From Dacryopinax spathularia (Eukaryota; Basidiomycota; Dacrymycetes; Dacrymycetales; Dacrymycetaceae), in assembly GCA_037974965.1 (NCBI GenBank), contig JBBPFI010000011.1, positions 620,001 to 684,000 on the forward strand: a stretch of 64,000 nucleotides of DNA, read 5' to 3'. Shown piece by piece: positions 46,828-59,469 of this stretch. The translations under genes were made by a program, and so were the position numbers. The notes below the pieces were generated by a model. That model ran no database searches, had not been told where the DNA came from, and worked only from the letters and a program-made list of their open reading frames with translations. Numbering within the stretch: the stretch's first letter is position 1; every line of letters begins with the position of its first letter.

Positions 46828-49037
46828 TTAATCCTCCAATCGGTCAACGAGGAGCCCTTTCTCCGTCCCAAGAATCTGCAGAGCGAGAATTTCCGAATCT
46901 TCCTCGTGCGTCAGGAAGTGGACGCGAAGCTGTACAATCGAGCCAAGCTTACAGTAACGCGACATTCCTAAATCGCCGCCCGCATACCAGAGCCGAGGAT
47001 CTAAATCGCCGTCAACACCGCAAGCTGAAGGTCTCAAATGCGACTACGGAAAGCGAAACATACGACCACTAGACCGATGCATCCCTCGCAAATGATTCTC
47101 CCGGTCCAAGCCCCAGACGTCCTTCAGCTTTTTCCCGATTTCGGGTCCAACCAGTCTCCGAGCCGTCTGACTCATGCTCTGTAAATCGTAGCCGGTGGCG
47201 AAGACAACCAGGTCTGCGTCTACTGTAGTATTGTCGGAGAAGGCGAGGCCAGAGGACGTAAAGCTCGCAATTGGTACACCCGCCTTGACCTTGATTTTTC
47301 CTTCTATGATGCTAGCAAATCCCTAAGCCGGAAGGTTTGGCAAGACTGAACCGGCTTACAGAGTAGACGCCCCGACGTCGATATAATGTCCACCTGGCGA
47401 CTCTGTCATGTATATCCCTGCCGAGTATGATGCGCACGAACCTCCTCGGTTATACACCGCATGCATTGGATCAGGCTGGTCCACTAAGAATCCGGCTCTT
47501 CTGAGTGCGTCATGCTTGGCTCTATAGACAGAGTGAGCTATGAATTTCGGGTTAAACTAGTCCTTACTTCGACGCTTCACTTCCCAGAGCAAGTTTGCCG
47601 AGGGTACGTCCGACAGGGATCGGCTGTGCCTCCCAGAGCAGGTCCTGTGTCTCAAGTGGGAGACCACCTGAATTGTATATGCCTGTTGCTCCGTGAACGG
47701 CAGGCACTAGGACGACCCGGAAAATCTACCCACGCCCGTACATTGTCTGAACATCTTCCAGGTCGAGCACCATCGTTGGACTTCGTTGAACAAGAGTTAC
47801 GTCGGCGCCACGTAGGCAGAGATCCTGGGCAATGTCGTGTCCTACCCTTATTTAGCTCGATACATGGATCGAGGACTAGCACGCACCTGATGAGGCAGTA
47901 CCAATCACAATCGCGCGCTTTCCGCTCCACTGGCTTGCATCTTGATATTGCGAAGAATGCATTGATACCCCCTTGTATTGCTCCCTTCCGGCGATCTGAG
48001 GTATGAAAGGGTTCGCGCCGTTCACGCCCGTGGCGAATACAATATGTCTCGCTCGGATTGTCCGTACGGTATCAGTGTCGGTTATATCGACAGTCCACCG
48101 AAGTGCTTCCTCGTCATAGAATGCTCTAACAGGCTGGGACGAAGGGAGAACGTTCAGGTGGGTCGATTCCGAGTATCGTTCCAGCTCGTCTGCGATGTCA
48201 TACAGCGTCGGATAGAAGGGGAAATCGGCAGGCCATGGACGATAAGCAAGTTGACCTACCGTATTATCAACACCCATCGGACAAGTCAGCGAGTTAGTAC
48301 TGACTGTAAAGCTTAGATAGATGTAATCGAAGCGACTTGTAGCGACCTCGCCAATGATCGCCTACCCTGGCACTTCTCTCTACTATGAGATTGGTGATTC
48401 CGCGGGCCCGGAGATTGGCTGCCACTTGCACTATCGGATCCTTAGTCAATGACAACCACGAATGGCACGCTTGAAACTCACATCCCGCTTGTCCGGCACC
48501 GAAAATGAGGACCTCCGTCTCTCTCGGCAGACCATTAATTTGGTCAGTGCCGTCCAGCCTCGAAAGATCTTTCTCAAACCCAATCAGGTCGTCCATCCTG
48601 GTGAACACTACCCAGGCTTTCCATTCCTCGTTCTCCGGGACCAGTCTCGCCACCCCTGAGCACTTGGCAATGTTGGTGGTGAAATTGAAGATAACTTGTA
48701 GGAAACTCAGGCGAGGGTTGGGTGTCACGATCATTGCTAGGACCAGCTCAAAACCTCGCGGACGACGCAGCGCTGCTGCCTTGACGAAGAGTTCGTCGAT
48801 GCTAGACCCGGTGCGTGCGGTCCGCTGCGCCCATGTCAGCGCCAGATGGTCCTTCCAGAATGCATCGACCGTGGAGACGAAGAGCGCAGATATCGGCACA
48901 TCGCCTGAGTTCAACGCCGAGAGAGCAGCTGAGAAGCGGTTTAGCCAGGCTTGAGCGATTGCCTCAGCCTCGGTAGAGTCCTGATCCAGCTGCGTCGAAA
49001 GAACAGGCAGAAGCACTGGGGTAAAAGCCGAAGCCAT
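46828..49037 (-). CDS. FAD-dependent monooxygenase (FMO/BVMO-like), 594 aa
   Basis: Exons: 48482-49037, 48305-48430, 47887-48255, 47734-47841, 47568-47667, 47360-47521, 47067-47311, 46953-47000, 46828-46898. The N-terminal ~180 residues form an NTF2/SnoaL-like region before the FAD-binding motif VLIFGAGQAG. IVERSARVGDHWRGRYKSLRLH, then ARHIVFATG and AIVIGTASSGHDIAQDL (second dinucleotide fold), and finally GMHRSSGDPRLWYAGGDLGMSRYYSEILALQI match fungal flavin monooxygenases that oxygenate small organic substrates using NADPH. Cytosolic; substrate unknown. Every internal exon restored known family sequence. The upstream neighbour on the same strand is the K+ channel, with no obvious functional link. 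Confidence 0.85.
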
Positions 49038-49637
49038 CGAACCGGTATTGAACCTCAGCAGCGCACAAGGGATGTCAGTGATAGCAATGGCAGACGGAGA
49101 CGAAAGAAGGTATGTCTATTGCGGCCTCGAGAGGATTTTAAGGGGTTTGCACAAAGCAGGACCGAGGGGTTCGCTCGGGTGCTAAGGCCGCATAAATCCA
49201 CGAGGATCCGCCTGAGCGATGGAGCGGAGAAGTGCGGAGATAAGAATGCGCCGCTCATGAGAAACCGGTCTGCTTGGAAAGCCCGTGCGGGCGATGGGTA
49301 TTGCCGTCTTGTGCAGGCTTTATCTCCCCATTGCAGCTCGAATAGAATGTGAAGAGAGCCCGTTCGGGCAGCATTCAGAGTACCGTTACGAGTGGGCACC
49401 ATCGCTGGGCACCGCACCGGCAAGCGGAAGCTATCGCACCCGTCTCGTGCGTAAGGAGCGCGGAAGCCGCCGAGCAACCATGGAGGGGCAAAGCGAACGA
49501 CCATTTCTAGCATGTTGTGCATTCGATCCTGTGCGTGCATTATTACTACAACTGAGCGTGCTATCTGTGTATAGATGAATGATAAAATAACCGTGTGCAT
49601 GAGTCTCCAGTCTTCCTTTTCGCGATCTCCGGCGGGG
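49038..49637. other. Intergenic between same-strand genes
   Basis: About 600 bp: FMO promoter and K+ channel 3' flank. No gene or repeat seen. Confidence 0.45.
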
Positions 49638-52060
49638 TCAGTCATCTCCAGGTGCTTTTCGCCTTTCATACAAGAACTGTTCACGGCCCTGTATAATGGT
49701 GAGCTTGTGAACATATGGAAATGCAGAGCTTGCCTTGAGTTTACTCAGCCTGCTCCCGATCACCAACATTGTTGCGAAGCACTCTCGATAGCGCCTTATT
49801 GCATCCATTGTCTCACGATCCCCCAAAGGCATGAGCACGAGGTCAGCTTCTCGATCAACGCGTTCGCGCATACTCTTCTTTTTCTCTTGGTCAATCCCGA
49901 GGGGATGCCCGTCTGTCCGTTCTGTCTGTCGATCCGCAGCTTCTTCGGCCTCCTCGTGCAGTACGGCCCGCATCTCCTGAAGCTGCACATGCCAATCCGC
50001 TTTCAAGAGAATCTGCGCAGCAGAGCCGGTAGGCAGATTGTTGATTAGAAGCCTACGGGCTATTCGCTCAAGTTCCGCAGCAGTATCGAGCATCTCCATT
50101 GTCAGTTGACGATCTTCATCTTCCATCTCTCCCTCGGTGTGTGCGGAGCCGGCATCATCATCACTATCTGTCTCGTCAATGCCATTTCTGGGCGGGTACA
50201 CTTGCTGATTGGCAGGGTCCTTTGCCGAAAGGCCCTTGTCTTCTTCGTTTGACAACCAATCAGCCCCCTTCTCTTCATGCTTCTCAACCTCCGCCATGAC
50301 AGTCCCCGACCCAGCAGACGAATTCCGCTTCTGCGCCTCCTGAGCCTGCCTCTCTTTTGCGGAGTTTGCCCTCGCAGGCCCTCTCACATTCCGGTCGCGT
50401 CCAAACTTCTCATCCAGCTCCCGTCGCTTCGTGCTCACATACTCAGCATGAGATACAAGTTCCTTCTCCGTGGGCTCGGCGGTCTCTTCTTCCACGGGCT
50501 TCCAAGCGCTTGGGTCTTTCCAAGAAGCCTTCGCTTTCTTCTTGTTCAGTCGAGTTTGGGAGATGCGTGAAAAAACTCCTGCTACGGTTTGAACAGCAAA
50601 GGAAGTCATAACGGGTCTGTAGTCCATGAGCGGCCGCACGTTGAACATGACATTGGGAATGCTTACACAGCAAGTAGAGCGTAGACGACGAAGATTGTTC
50701 GGCCGGCAGGGCTCTGGAGATCTGGAAAAGACGTCAGCGAGAAACATACGATGCGACATAATCACCCACAGACGTCGCCATAGCCGATGGCAAAGAAGAA
50801 AACGTAGACGAAATACAGTCTAAAAGGAGTTGAGCGTCACCCTCCACATATGCCTGTACTAGTAAGGGGACGAACCCTGTTCCATACGCCCAACCCTCCG
50901 TTCGCGAAAAGATGGCGGCGCCCACCAACCAGAAAGTCAAGAAAGAGCCGATGCTGTACGCCAGCTCGAGAGCATGATCCCTCCAGGACCGTTTCCTGTG
51001 TAACTCTTCCAAGAACTCAATCTCCGCCTCCAGCGTCCTGGGGTCACTATTCTCCTCCTCTGCTAAGCGGCGCTCACGCTCAAACTTTAGCCGCGTACGA
51101 GCCAGGCGCTCCTTGTGTACATTGGAGAAAAACCCAATGAGAAGTCCTATGAGGGCGGAGAGCTCGGCGATGCCAACGAGTGCAAGGGGGAACATGAGGA
51201 TTCTACTTGCTGTGGTGGAAGGGTAGAAATCGCCGAATCCGATGGTTGTGAATGTTACAACGCTGACTTGGGTTGAGTTAGCAGGCTTCATCATCCCAAC
51301 CTGAGGAACCTACAGTATATACTCTGGAGATATGACCAGCCCTCGATCCTGAACATGATCGCCGCTGTGACGCCAATCACGAACGTGAAACATAGATTGT
51401 GGATCATGAAGTGTCTGCCATGTCTCCTGACTCTGCGGGAGTATGCGTCGGCGTTCCTGACGAAGTTGAACGACCAGTGGAAGACGAGCAGAAATACTAC
51501 TATGGTGGATGTGATGAATGCAAGCACTCTAATTCCATCAGTCTCTCACAGCCAGGCAAGAACAGAAATGGGCTTACGAGCACCAAAATCCCTCATCGTA
51601 CGAGAACTGAGGAGCATTCCTGCTCAAAATCCCAAAAACGATTAGGTTCGCCAGCCCTATGACCCATTTAACTACCCAGCAGAGCACAGAGATGTGCGTC
51701 GCCAGCCGCCAGTACTGTTCCCATACTGTAAACCGGACAAGGAGAAGGGCGTCGCCCGCTATACTGAACGCGAGCGAAACTGCGGAGAGAGCGAGGGACG
51801 CGGCCGGGTCTGGGAGAGGGTTGCCGTTCTGCGAGTACCATGTTTCCTGACATCGATATAATTAGCGTATGGAAGGTAAAGGAGTTTGGAATAAGCGGAT
51901 GTACGGCGAGCGCAGGGATGTCGAGGAGAATACTCAGCGGTGCTACGACTGCTGCCAACAGTGGGCAAACGGTGGCGAAACTCAGCGCGTGTTGGAAGAG
52001 TTTGTGTTTGTGCGACCAGTGAGGTGGATCACCGTTGTCCACTATTTTGTGATCTCGCAT
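49638..52060 (-). CDS. TOK1-type two-pore outward K+ channel, 704 aa
   Basis: Exons: 51905-52060, 51578-51846, 51314-51528, 50876-51266, 50770-50819, 50667-50721, 49638-50616. Starts MRDHKIVDNGDPPHW. Several hydrophobic segments precede the first pore, whose selectivity filter is VVTFTTIGFGDFYP. Then come two more membrane segments and the second pore VFFFAIGYGDVYL, completed across intron 5, and a last segment (VPVMTSFAVQTVAGVF). Two pores after extra N-terminal segments is the 8-TM/2-pore plan unique to fungal TOK channels, which release K+ across the plasma membrane on depolarisation. A long charged coil-rich linker (residues ~270-320) separates the pores. A cytosolic tail of about 310 residues is rich in Glu/Lys/Asp and is probably regulatory. 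Confidence 0.9.
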
Positions 52061-52647
52061 GTCGGCTTATGAACGCTGAGATCGTATGGAGGGATCGACG
52101 GCGAGGGTTGGATGCGGTCCAATTCATGGACGACAAGTGGGACGTGTGGATGTCACAATTCAACCCCCTGTTCAGTCCGACCGCCATCGAACGACTAGGG
52201 CGGCACAGGCCCAAATTCCAGTCGCACGTAGGCTGATGTCACACGAGCACTTCCCTCCCGCTCGTTCATTCATCCGCAGAACGCTTCATTAATCAATCAC
52301 CATCATTTCTGCTGTGTCTCGCGTACCTGCCTGGTCCGTGTGTCTGCAATGGTGCGCTCTAAAACTGCGTTCTCGCACAAGGGCCTCCGGTGGGCTGTAA
52401 TGCCAAACTCATATACGTTCCCGCATTCTAACATCGGATGCTTGCTCGCTTCAGGAACATGTCGTTCTGCCAGTAGTTACGAATCGACATGTAGAGTTGT
52501 ACATCTGCAGGCAAGACGAGCTCTGCGGACTTCTTGTGGCAGAACTTCGCTAGTTAGTTGGACATATCTAACTATTTATGTGCGATCAAGTCAGCGACCC
52601 AAAAAGCCCTGAACAAGCATGAACTTCGGCGCCGATGATGAGCAGAG
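52061..52647. other. Intergenic, no gene seen
   Basis: About 590 bp: K+ channel promoter and SDR 3' flank. Nothing else recognised. Confidence 0.45.
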
Positions 52648-53623
52648 TCAACCCACCCCGTCCACGACCATAACCTCACCAGAGACATACTGGCTCGCAG
52701 CACTTGCGAGGAATACCGCGGGTCCAGCAAAATCCCCAGGAGCGCCCCATCTGCCGGCAGGAATGCGCTCAGTTAAATGGCGATACTGGACCTCATCGGC
52801 ACGCAAATCAGCATTTCTATGAGAGCCACGTCAGCATGCGGTTTGGGAGGATGCGTCTGGAGAAATACGTGCATGTCCGTAGCGACATATCCCGGAGCGA
52901 TTGCATTGACCTGGACATTATGTTTGGCCCATTCATTGCTGAGCGCCTTCGTGAGCTGGCCCACTGCACCCTTCGATGACGCGTATGCAGGTATATTCAC
53001 GCCGCCGATGAAGGTAGTAAGCGAGGCGATGTTGATGATCTTCCCCCTGCGGCGGGAAACCATGTGCTTTCCGGCTGCTTGGGACAGCAGGAAAAGTGAC
53101 TTCAGGTTGACGTTAATGATCTAGCTCTTGGGGATTAGCTTTCTCTGTTTGTTTCCATACGTAAGTCACGGGAAGCAGCCCACCTCGTCCCACCGCTTCT
53201 CGGGAAAGTCAACTGCAGGAGCGCGATACTGCATCCCTCCACAGTTGAGGAGGATGTGGATTTCCCCACCCATAATTTCAACCGCACGATCGACTAACGA
53301 CTTGACAGCCTCCAAGTCGGCAAGATCGCACTGCAATATCTCGCACCTCGCGCCCAGGCTTCGTATAGTATCCCGTACAGATGTTTTGGATACGTCTCGC
53401 TGGGCGAGACAGACAGCCGCACCAGCCTGAGCAAATGCGATGGCGCATGCTTCACCAATTCCTGTACGTGGACGGAATGAGCACAGCTCAGGCACGTGTG
53501 GAACCGGAGAAGGTGCGGCGTCGGCATACCTTTCGTTCCGCCCGTCACAAGCGCTACTTGCCCCTTCAGCGAGAAGAGTTGCGACACGGGCACGTTCGGC
53601 GTGCGCTCACAAGTGTCCGCCAT
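52648..53623 (-). CDS. Short-chain dehydrogenase (2-deoxygluconate 3-dehydrogenase-like), about 262 aa
   Basis: Exons: 53530-53623, 53184-53461, 53120 to ~52873, ~52816-52648. Classical [19 protein letters not shown] (NAD(P) Gly motif, split by intron 1), LLNCGG (NAG equivalent), INIAS (catalytic Ser region), [12 protein letters not shown] (YxxxK) and [12 protein letters not shown]. The tail [20 protein letters not shown], then [12 protein letters not shown], is that of gluconate/KduD-type enzymes. The last intron is uncertain. With a normal GT donor at 52869 and the TAG acceptor at 52817 the frame breaks. Either a GC donor at 52872 (giving 262 aa) or a later acceptor (losing eight residues) keeps it open. 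Confidence 0.82.
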
Positions 53624-53991
53624 GGATGATCAGAGTTGTGGTTGAGGGATAGTCTCCTCTTGTCGTCCAGCAGGGCATCTCTGCGATTATCAGCATTCTC
53701 AAGTCGGCCCGGTATCGGTTGCGCATGTGGAGGGACGAACAACAACGACAACAACGACCAACACAGTCGGCGTTTATCCAATCGCGCCGACGAAAAGGGT
53801 GTCAGGGACTATGACGTATTGATTATGTGAAGGACTCATCAACCGCCGGTCACCAGTGTAGAGAAGGAATGAGTGGCAGAAGGGCATCGTTGTATGAAGG
53901 CGCTCACTGGTTCTACATATCCGCATTCAGAGCTAACAATGTCGAAGTTTGCACGGAAGATCGGCCCGTGCCTGTCCTCTTCTCCCACTCT

Positions 53992-56019
53992 ATGAACTTA
54001 CTGACGATCGGAACGACAGTTTCAGGCAGAAAGGCCCGCTTCAAGGACCATGAGCTCAATGTGGATTTAGACCTTTCCTATCTGTACGTGAGAAACGACT
54101 AGGTCCACATCCCCAAGGCTTGACACAGAGTCAAAGCACGGATCGGATTATAATAATGGGATACCCAGCAACCGGCGTTGCCGCGATATACCGAAACGAT
54201 CGACAGGATGTCCGAAGATTTCTCGACCGCAGACACGCCAACAAATACTGGATCTTCAATTTGTAGGCTTTTGTTCACTTCCTCTCCCTCTCCAAACGCA
54301 AGCTGACTGGGCTATGCAGCTGCCCATTGGCCGAGAACTCTTACGACCCCGCCTTTTTCTATGGCAGGGTTTCGAGATACCCGTTTCCCGATCATCATGC
54401 ACCTCCCCTGGCTTTGATTGCTCTTGCTGTGCGGGAAATGCACAGCTGGCTGTCGGAAGAACCGGAAAGGGTTATTGTGGTGCATTGTAAAGGTGCGTCA
54501 TCCTCGCCTGTGTCCCATGGACGTTGTCGATGGGGAATCAGCGGGCAAGGGACGGTCTGGCACCCTTGCATGTGCCTATCTTCTAACACTTGAAATGCCA
54601 TTCGAGGGAAGAACAGTTAAGCAGGCTATAACAGCAGAGGAGTTGGCGTCGCGCAGAGCGGAAGAGCTGATAGACCAAGCGGATGAAGAGATGACAGCGC
54701 ACGATGCGCCGGTTGATGAAGCACAAGAGCGAAGCATGCGTGAGATAGAGATGGCAGAGGCACTTCAGGTGAAGGAAACAAAGAGAGAATCTGGGGCTCA
54801 CAGCTATGCCAAAGGTCAAGTCACCGTGGGCTTGGAAGGCACGGGCTCATCAGGGAATCTTCCCCTGTCGCCATCAACAGAGGTTGGTTCTTGCTCTCAA
54901 TTCGCTCCACCTTCTCTGGAGCATATTCTCGATTTACACACACGACGGCGCATGAAACCAATGAAGGGGTCCACTGTTAGAAGTCAGGAGGGCGGGGAGA
55001 AGAAGTACGGCGTATCCATTGCAAGCCAACGACGATCCCTGCAGTACTGGGTACGTCGGCTCTGCTGCTCTTCTTGCATGGCGAGCTGACATTCGAGTCG
55101 AGGCGTTGCTGCTATCCGGCACATGGCCACCTCGATTCTGGTCGATCCCACCTGTAGCACAGTGCACGGTCCTTATCAATTCTATAACAATCCGGATGAA
55201 GGTCATGCACCGTACGGGAAGAACGACAGTCTCACTTCTCTCGGCCGCTCTTTCGTTAGCCAGCCAACAACCGGCGGGAGAAGTGTGGGCCAGCATAGCT
55301 CGGTACGATCCTGCTTACGAGGAGATGCTTGAAAGCAAGGAGAGGGAGACACGAGATCTGAAACGAGGAATCGGGAGGGGAAGGTATGGATGCGGCTTAG
55401 CAGCCGACCTGGAGACGGGGGAGTGGGATAAGAGGAAGATGATCAAGAGTTTCGCTAGGGTAGGGTGTACAATACCTACGAAGGAGGTGCGTACACCGCC
55501 TCCTACCCATCACATTGTAGTTGATGGGAAAAGGACGAAAACCTGGTTTATGTCCTGCAACCCTTACCGCCGGAGGGGTGGATGAAGGTGGAGAAGAGTG
55601 TGCCGACCCTGCCAGACACGCAGCACTGCTCCGGGGTTCAACCTATCTCAGCTTCAGATTTTGAGAACGATTCAATGTCAGCAGACGACGGCTCATATGA
55701 CGCGGCGTCAATGCTGTCAACGGCGTCCAACCAAACGTGCGAATACTCCTCCCGGTTCATACCCCTGCCAGAAGGCAGAGCTGTCCGAGTTAAGCTTTTC
55801 TATGGGCAGGTGCGCAGGTCGAACAGAAGATTCAAGGCATTGCTTGACACTTGTCCGGTACAGATACCAATGGGATGGTTCTGGTTCATTCCCGCGTTCG
55901 AGATGATGCGCGCTTCGAATCCTATATGTCGCTACCAACTCAAACGAAGCGAGCTCGACTTTGCTCGAGGCGCCGGTGCATGGATTGTTGATGTCGAGAC
56001 ACAGTTACGCTGGGCATGA
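53992..56019 (+). CDS. PTEN-like phosphoinositide 3-phosphatase, about 574 aa
   Basis: Exons: 53992-54083, 54137-54262, 54320-54492, 54542-55054, 55098-55486, 55534-55809, 55864-56019. The N-terminus reads VSGRKARFKDHELNVDLD, then IIIMGYPATGVAAIYRN and FCPLAENSYDPAFF, as in PTEN. The active-site loop is VVHCKAGKGRSGT (Cys nucleophile, Arg, and the two Lys that favour PIP3), joined across intron 3. A charged linker (~140-270) separates it from a C2-like region ending IPMGWFWFIPAFEM and RYQLKRSELDFARGAGAWIVDVE. PTEN removes the 3-phosphate of PIP3 at membranes and opposes PI3K/TORC2 signalling. The first exon is the least certain; relatives have a few more residues before VSGRK, so an upstream start exon is possible. 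The 55055-55097 intron is short (43 bp). Confidence 0.83.
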
Positions 56020-56145
56020 GCAACCCCGACTGCCAATACCTAGCGCTTACCCTTCCGAAGAAGCCAATTTAGACTTTATCGCGACATCTACACTATCGTA
56101 CATGAACAGGGGATGAGCAAGCGTGATATGACGAAAGTTAATGTG

Positions 56146-57639
56146 CTACGCGGGTGGCTGACCTGCAACAGCGCCATACGTAGCGTAATACTGCGCGTAT
56201 TGTTGCTGCTGTTGCGCTTGCCATTGCTTGAATTGCTCGGAGTTCACATCGTAACCAAGAGAAGCCCTGGCAGGATCTCAACAAAGTCGTCTGGCTATGT
56301 GGGAAACAAAACTGTACCAGTACGCGGTATAATCTTGCGATCCCTGGGCAGGTGCGCCAGCGGCAGCGGCGCCGGAAGGGGCAGATGGCACCGGAGGAGG
56401 CGCATCAGGCGGGGGTGGAGGAGGCGCCCCATCTTCGGGCGGTGGCGGAGGGGGTGCATCCGGAGGAGGCGGTGGCGGCGCCTCGGAAGGAGGCGGCGGC
56501 AAACCATTTACAGCGGGAAGACTATAGCCTTGCTGCTAGATAGATGTTAGCCGAAAGCGAGCACATATAGCAAAGCGCTCACGGGATAGTAACCTCCCAT
56601 CTGCTGCTGGTTGAGGATTGCCTGAGCTTTTGCGTGTTCTTCCCGAACAACCTCGAGCAGATCCTCGGCCAGCCTTTTTGCTTGAGCAAGCTGTCCCTCG
56701 TCAGGCCCACTGAATGCGGCAGATCAGTTCCATTCGTGCGACCTGAGCAAATGGTACGACTTACGTCAGGTGAATATGCATAGGTTCGTCCGACTCCCGA
56801 CCAGTTTCGGATTCGTAGAACCCGCTCCCCTGGCCCTTAATCTGAACGCGAGTTTGCGTTTCTTGCTGAATGTACTTCACGAAGGCACCCGCGGGACCAA
56901 CGACTTTGGCGCGCACGTTAAAGTTGCGGAGGACAGGCAACCCAATGGGGATCTTCTCTTCTGGCCATTTCCTCTGGCAAATACGTCAGGTTAGGTTGGA
57001 CGAACAAGTCCTGTCGAACTGGCGCACCCTCTCACGTCGTTCATCCTTACGTCTATCCTCAACCAGTGGGCCGAGCTCTTGCTTCATCAGCTCCTCAATT
57101 TTTGCAACGGCTTTATCCAAAGATTCTTTCGTCTTGGCTGAAACATGCAGGTAAAGCGGGGGATCGCGCTCTGTGGCTTTCGTCTTGTCCGGGTGCCACG
57201 TCCCTTTGGTAGTAACAGAAGCACCCGTCTCGGCCGTAATCTGGGTGGTGGTAAGCACATGCGACAGAATACCACTTCGGAGCCATGACTTGCCTCCTGT
57301 TGAGTTGTCCCTTTGGTGAGCATATACCGATTGCGAAGGTCGTTGATCTCGATATTCTTGGTATATTCACCATCAAACGGATCAGGCTTTGCAGGGGATG
57401 CACCACTGCCACCACCAAACTGGGCAGCGATTTTAGCAGCTATAGCCGCCTGCCTTCCAAATTAAGTGGGTTCTGCTAGGCGACATATGGTTGGAACGTA
57501 CCGCAGCAGCAGCGGCCTCTGCAGTCTTTGGCTGCTCCCCTTCCTCCGCTTTGACTGGCGCGTTCTCCCTCTTCGGAATTTTATACGGCGTGTCATCCTC
57601 TCCAGGTTGATCCCACTTGCGTTTTCGTTCGGCCGACAT
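56146..57639 (-). CDS. KH-domain protein, KHDC4/BLOM7-like, 393 aa
   Basis: Exons: 57502-57639, 57294-57449, 57028-57240, 56765-56973, 56583-56709, 56318-56535, 56146-56266. Starts MSAERKRKWDQPGEDD. A first KH-like unit has NRYMLTKGTTQQEI, then ITAETGASVTTKGTWHP and LYLHVSAKTKESLDKAVAKI. The second has GLPVLRNFNVRAKVVGPAGA, then VKYIQQETQTRVQIKGQGSG and MHIHLTGPDEG. This is the layout of KHDC4, an RNA-binding splicing-associated protein. A poly-Pro segment (residues ~290-340) and a Gln/Tyr-rich end (QQQQQYAQYYATYG) follow. Intron 2 (57241-57293) appears to be a GC-AG intron with the consensus GCAAGT donor. Nuclear; role in splicing inferred from family. Confidence 0.87.
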
Positions 57640-57996
57640 AGTTTAGCTGTCCGAAAGTGATATGGACAATGCGCACAGAGTTCTTCGTGGTCGCCGTCAA
57701 GAAGAGTGGTGTCAAGCTAACGGAAGCAAATTTCCCGCCTGGTCGGAGTTGCGGATAAACTGCCAGCGCGCACCGCGAATGTTTGTGAGACCCACCCAAC
57801 CGCACGAGCCATATTTGCTGCCTGCCATACCTCGAGCGAGCGCATCTGCTCATTCCCAGGCTCACCCCATCCAACGAGGCATTCCGCGTTTCCAACTACC
57901 ACCATGAACCAACCGGCGCTGCAATGATCGTCTCGACGCTTATAACGGATCCCAGTGCTTGTCTACAAAGTGTGCCGCTCCAGCACTTAGCACGCC

Positions 57997-59221
57997 ATGG
58001 CGGAGGGATTGGCCACAACGCACAACAGCCCGGATGGCAACGTGTTGAGGGGTATAAAGGATATTGCTTTCGGGAGCGTGCGTACTATGAGTCCTCCAGC
58101 CGTGTGTGGCTCATCTAATATCTGCACCAGGCTGCCGGAATGATTTCGAAAGTATTTGAGCATCCTTTTGATTTGTGCAAGGTCCGGCTCCAGGCACAGG
58201 TGCTCGATGAGAAACCCAAGTTCAAAGGGCCCATCGACTGCCTTTACCAGACTTATAAGAATGAGGGTGTACGAGGACTGTATAGAGTACGCCCTGATCT
58301 CATCATGTTATTGCTACTCGGTCAACGTGCTGCAGGGCTTGCCGGCGCCTATAGTGGGGGCGATGGCAGAAAACGCAGTTTTGTTCTTGGCGAATGGGCA
58401 GATTCAGGACTTGGTTCGCCTCGGATACGGCCAGCCTCTGGTTGAGACGATGACCGACGGGTCGATGCGTGCTACGCCTTTGTCCTTGGGGCAGGTGGCG
58501 GTAGCAGCAGCCGGCGCTGGCGCGGTCACCAGCTTCGTCCTGTACGCCGACTACGCATTACCTACGTTTGGTCCTCTGACAAGACTGTAGGACTCCTATT
58601 GAACTCGTCAAATGCCGTATGCAAGTGCAGATGCTCGCTGCGGAAGTTCGCTCTACAGCAGCCCTTCATGCGGCCTTGCCAGGGGTAACCGCCGAAGCCG
58701 CGGTTCTCCACCGTCCGTCATTCCGCGAGCTGCAAGGTCCGTTCTCCATCGTTGCCTCGGTGGTGCGCACAGAAGGCCTAGGTGGTCTGTGGCTAGGCCA
58801 GACTGGCACGTTGCTGCGCGAGACTGGCGGAGCAGCGGCGTGGTTCTGCGCGAATGAAGCCGTCTCCCGCTCCTTTCTAAGGCGTCGAGCGAAACACCTT
58901 AATCAGGACCCTTCTCAGCTATCAAAGCGCGACCTACGGCCCTGGGAATCTGTCATCGCCGGCGCCTTCGCAGGTGTATCGTACAACGTCGTCCTCTACC
59001 CAGCGGATTCGGTCAAATCCGCCATTCAAACAGAAGAGGAGCTGCGTCCGAGGGGATTGAATATGCCACGAGCGACGTTTTTGGGGACTTTCAGGGCTAT
59101 TTATGCTGCGCAGGGCATCAGGGGCTTGTATGCAGGTTTGGGGATCACTGTGCTGCGGTCTGCACCCAGCTCGGGCATGATCTTCCTCATCTATGACACC
59201 CTGGTGAAGCACTTTGGTTGA
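57997..59221 (+). CDS. Mitochondrial carrier, ornithine/arginine (ORT1/ARG-13)-like, 357 aa
   Basis: Exons: 57997-58077, 58131-58286, 58336-58541, 58591-59221. Starts MAEGLATTHNSPDG. Three mitochondrial-carrier repeats carry the Px[DE]xx[KR] signatures HPFDLCKVRLQ, TPIELVKCRMQ and YPADSVKSAIQ, each at the start of an odd helix. Intervening GLYRGLPAPIVGAMAENAV and TGTLLRETGGAAAWF fit the basic-amino-acid group (ORT1, ARG-13), which exchanges ornithine across the inner membrane for arginine synthesis. Loop after the second repeat is longer than in animal ORC1. Substrate is inferred from these motifs; an S-adenosylmethionine or carnitine carrier is less likely. Confidence 0.85.
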
Positions 59222-59469
59222 TGCCAGGCACTCACAGGTTTTGTGAGGGTCTGTTTGTTCTATCTGTAAATTCAGCGAATTATACCACGTTAACTAGACA
59301 ATGCAAAGTACCCTTGTCCCAAATATGTACTACTGGTCGGAACAGGGTTCGTCCGCACCGTCGCTCGCGTCTCGTTGTCGGCCCAGGGGCTTACCACGTC
59401 GATGCGTTCCAACGCTCGGCCTCGTCGTTCCCTTCTTCCAAGACTTCTTTAAGCCACTGTCCTTCAAAG

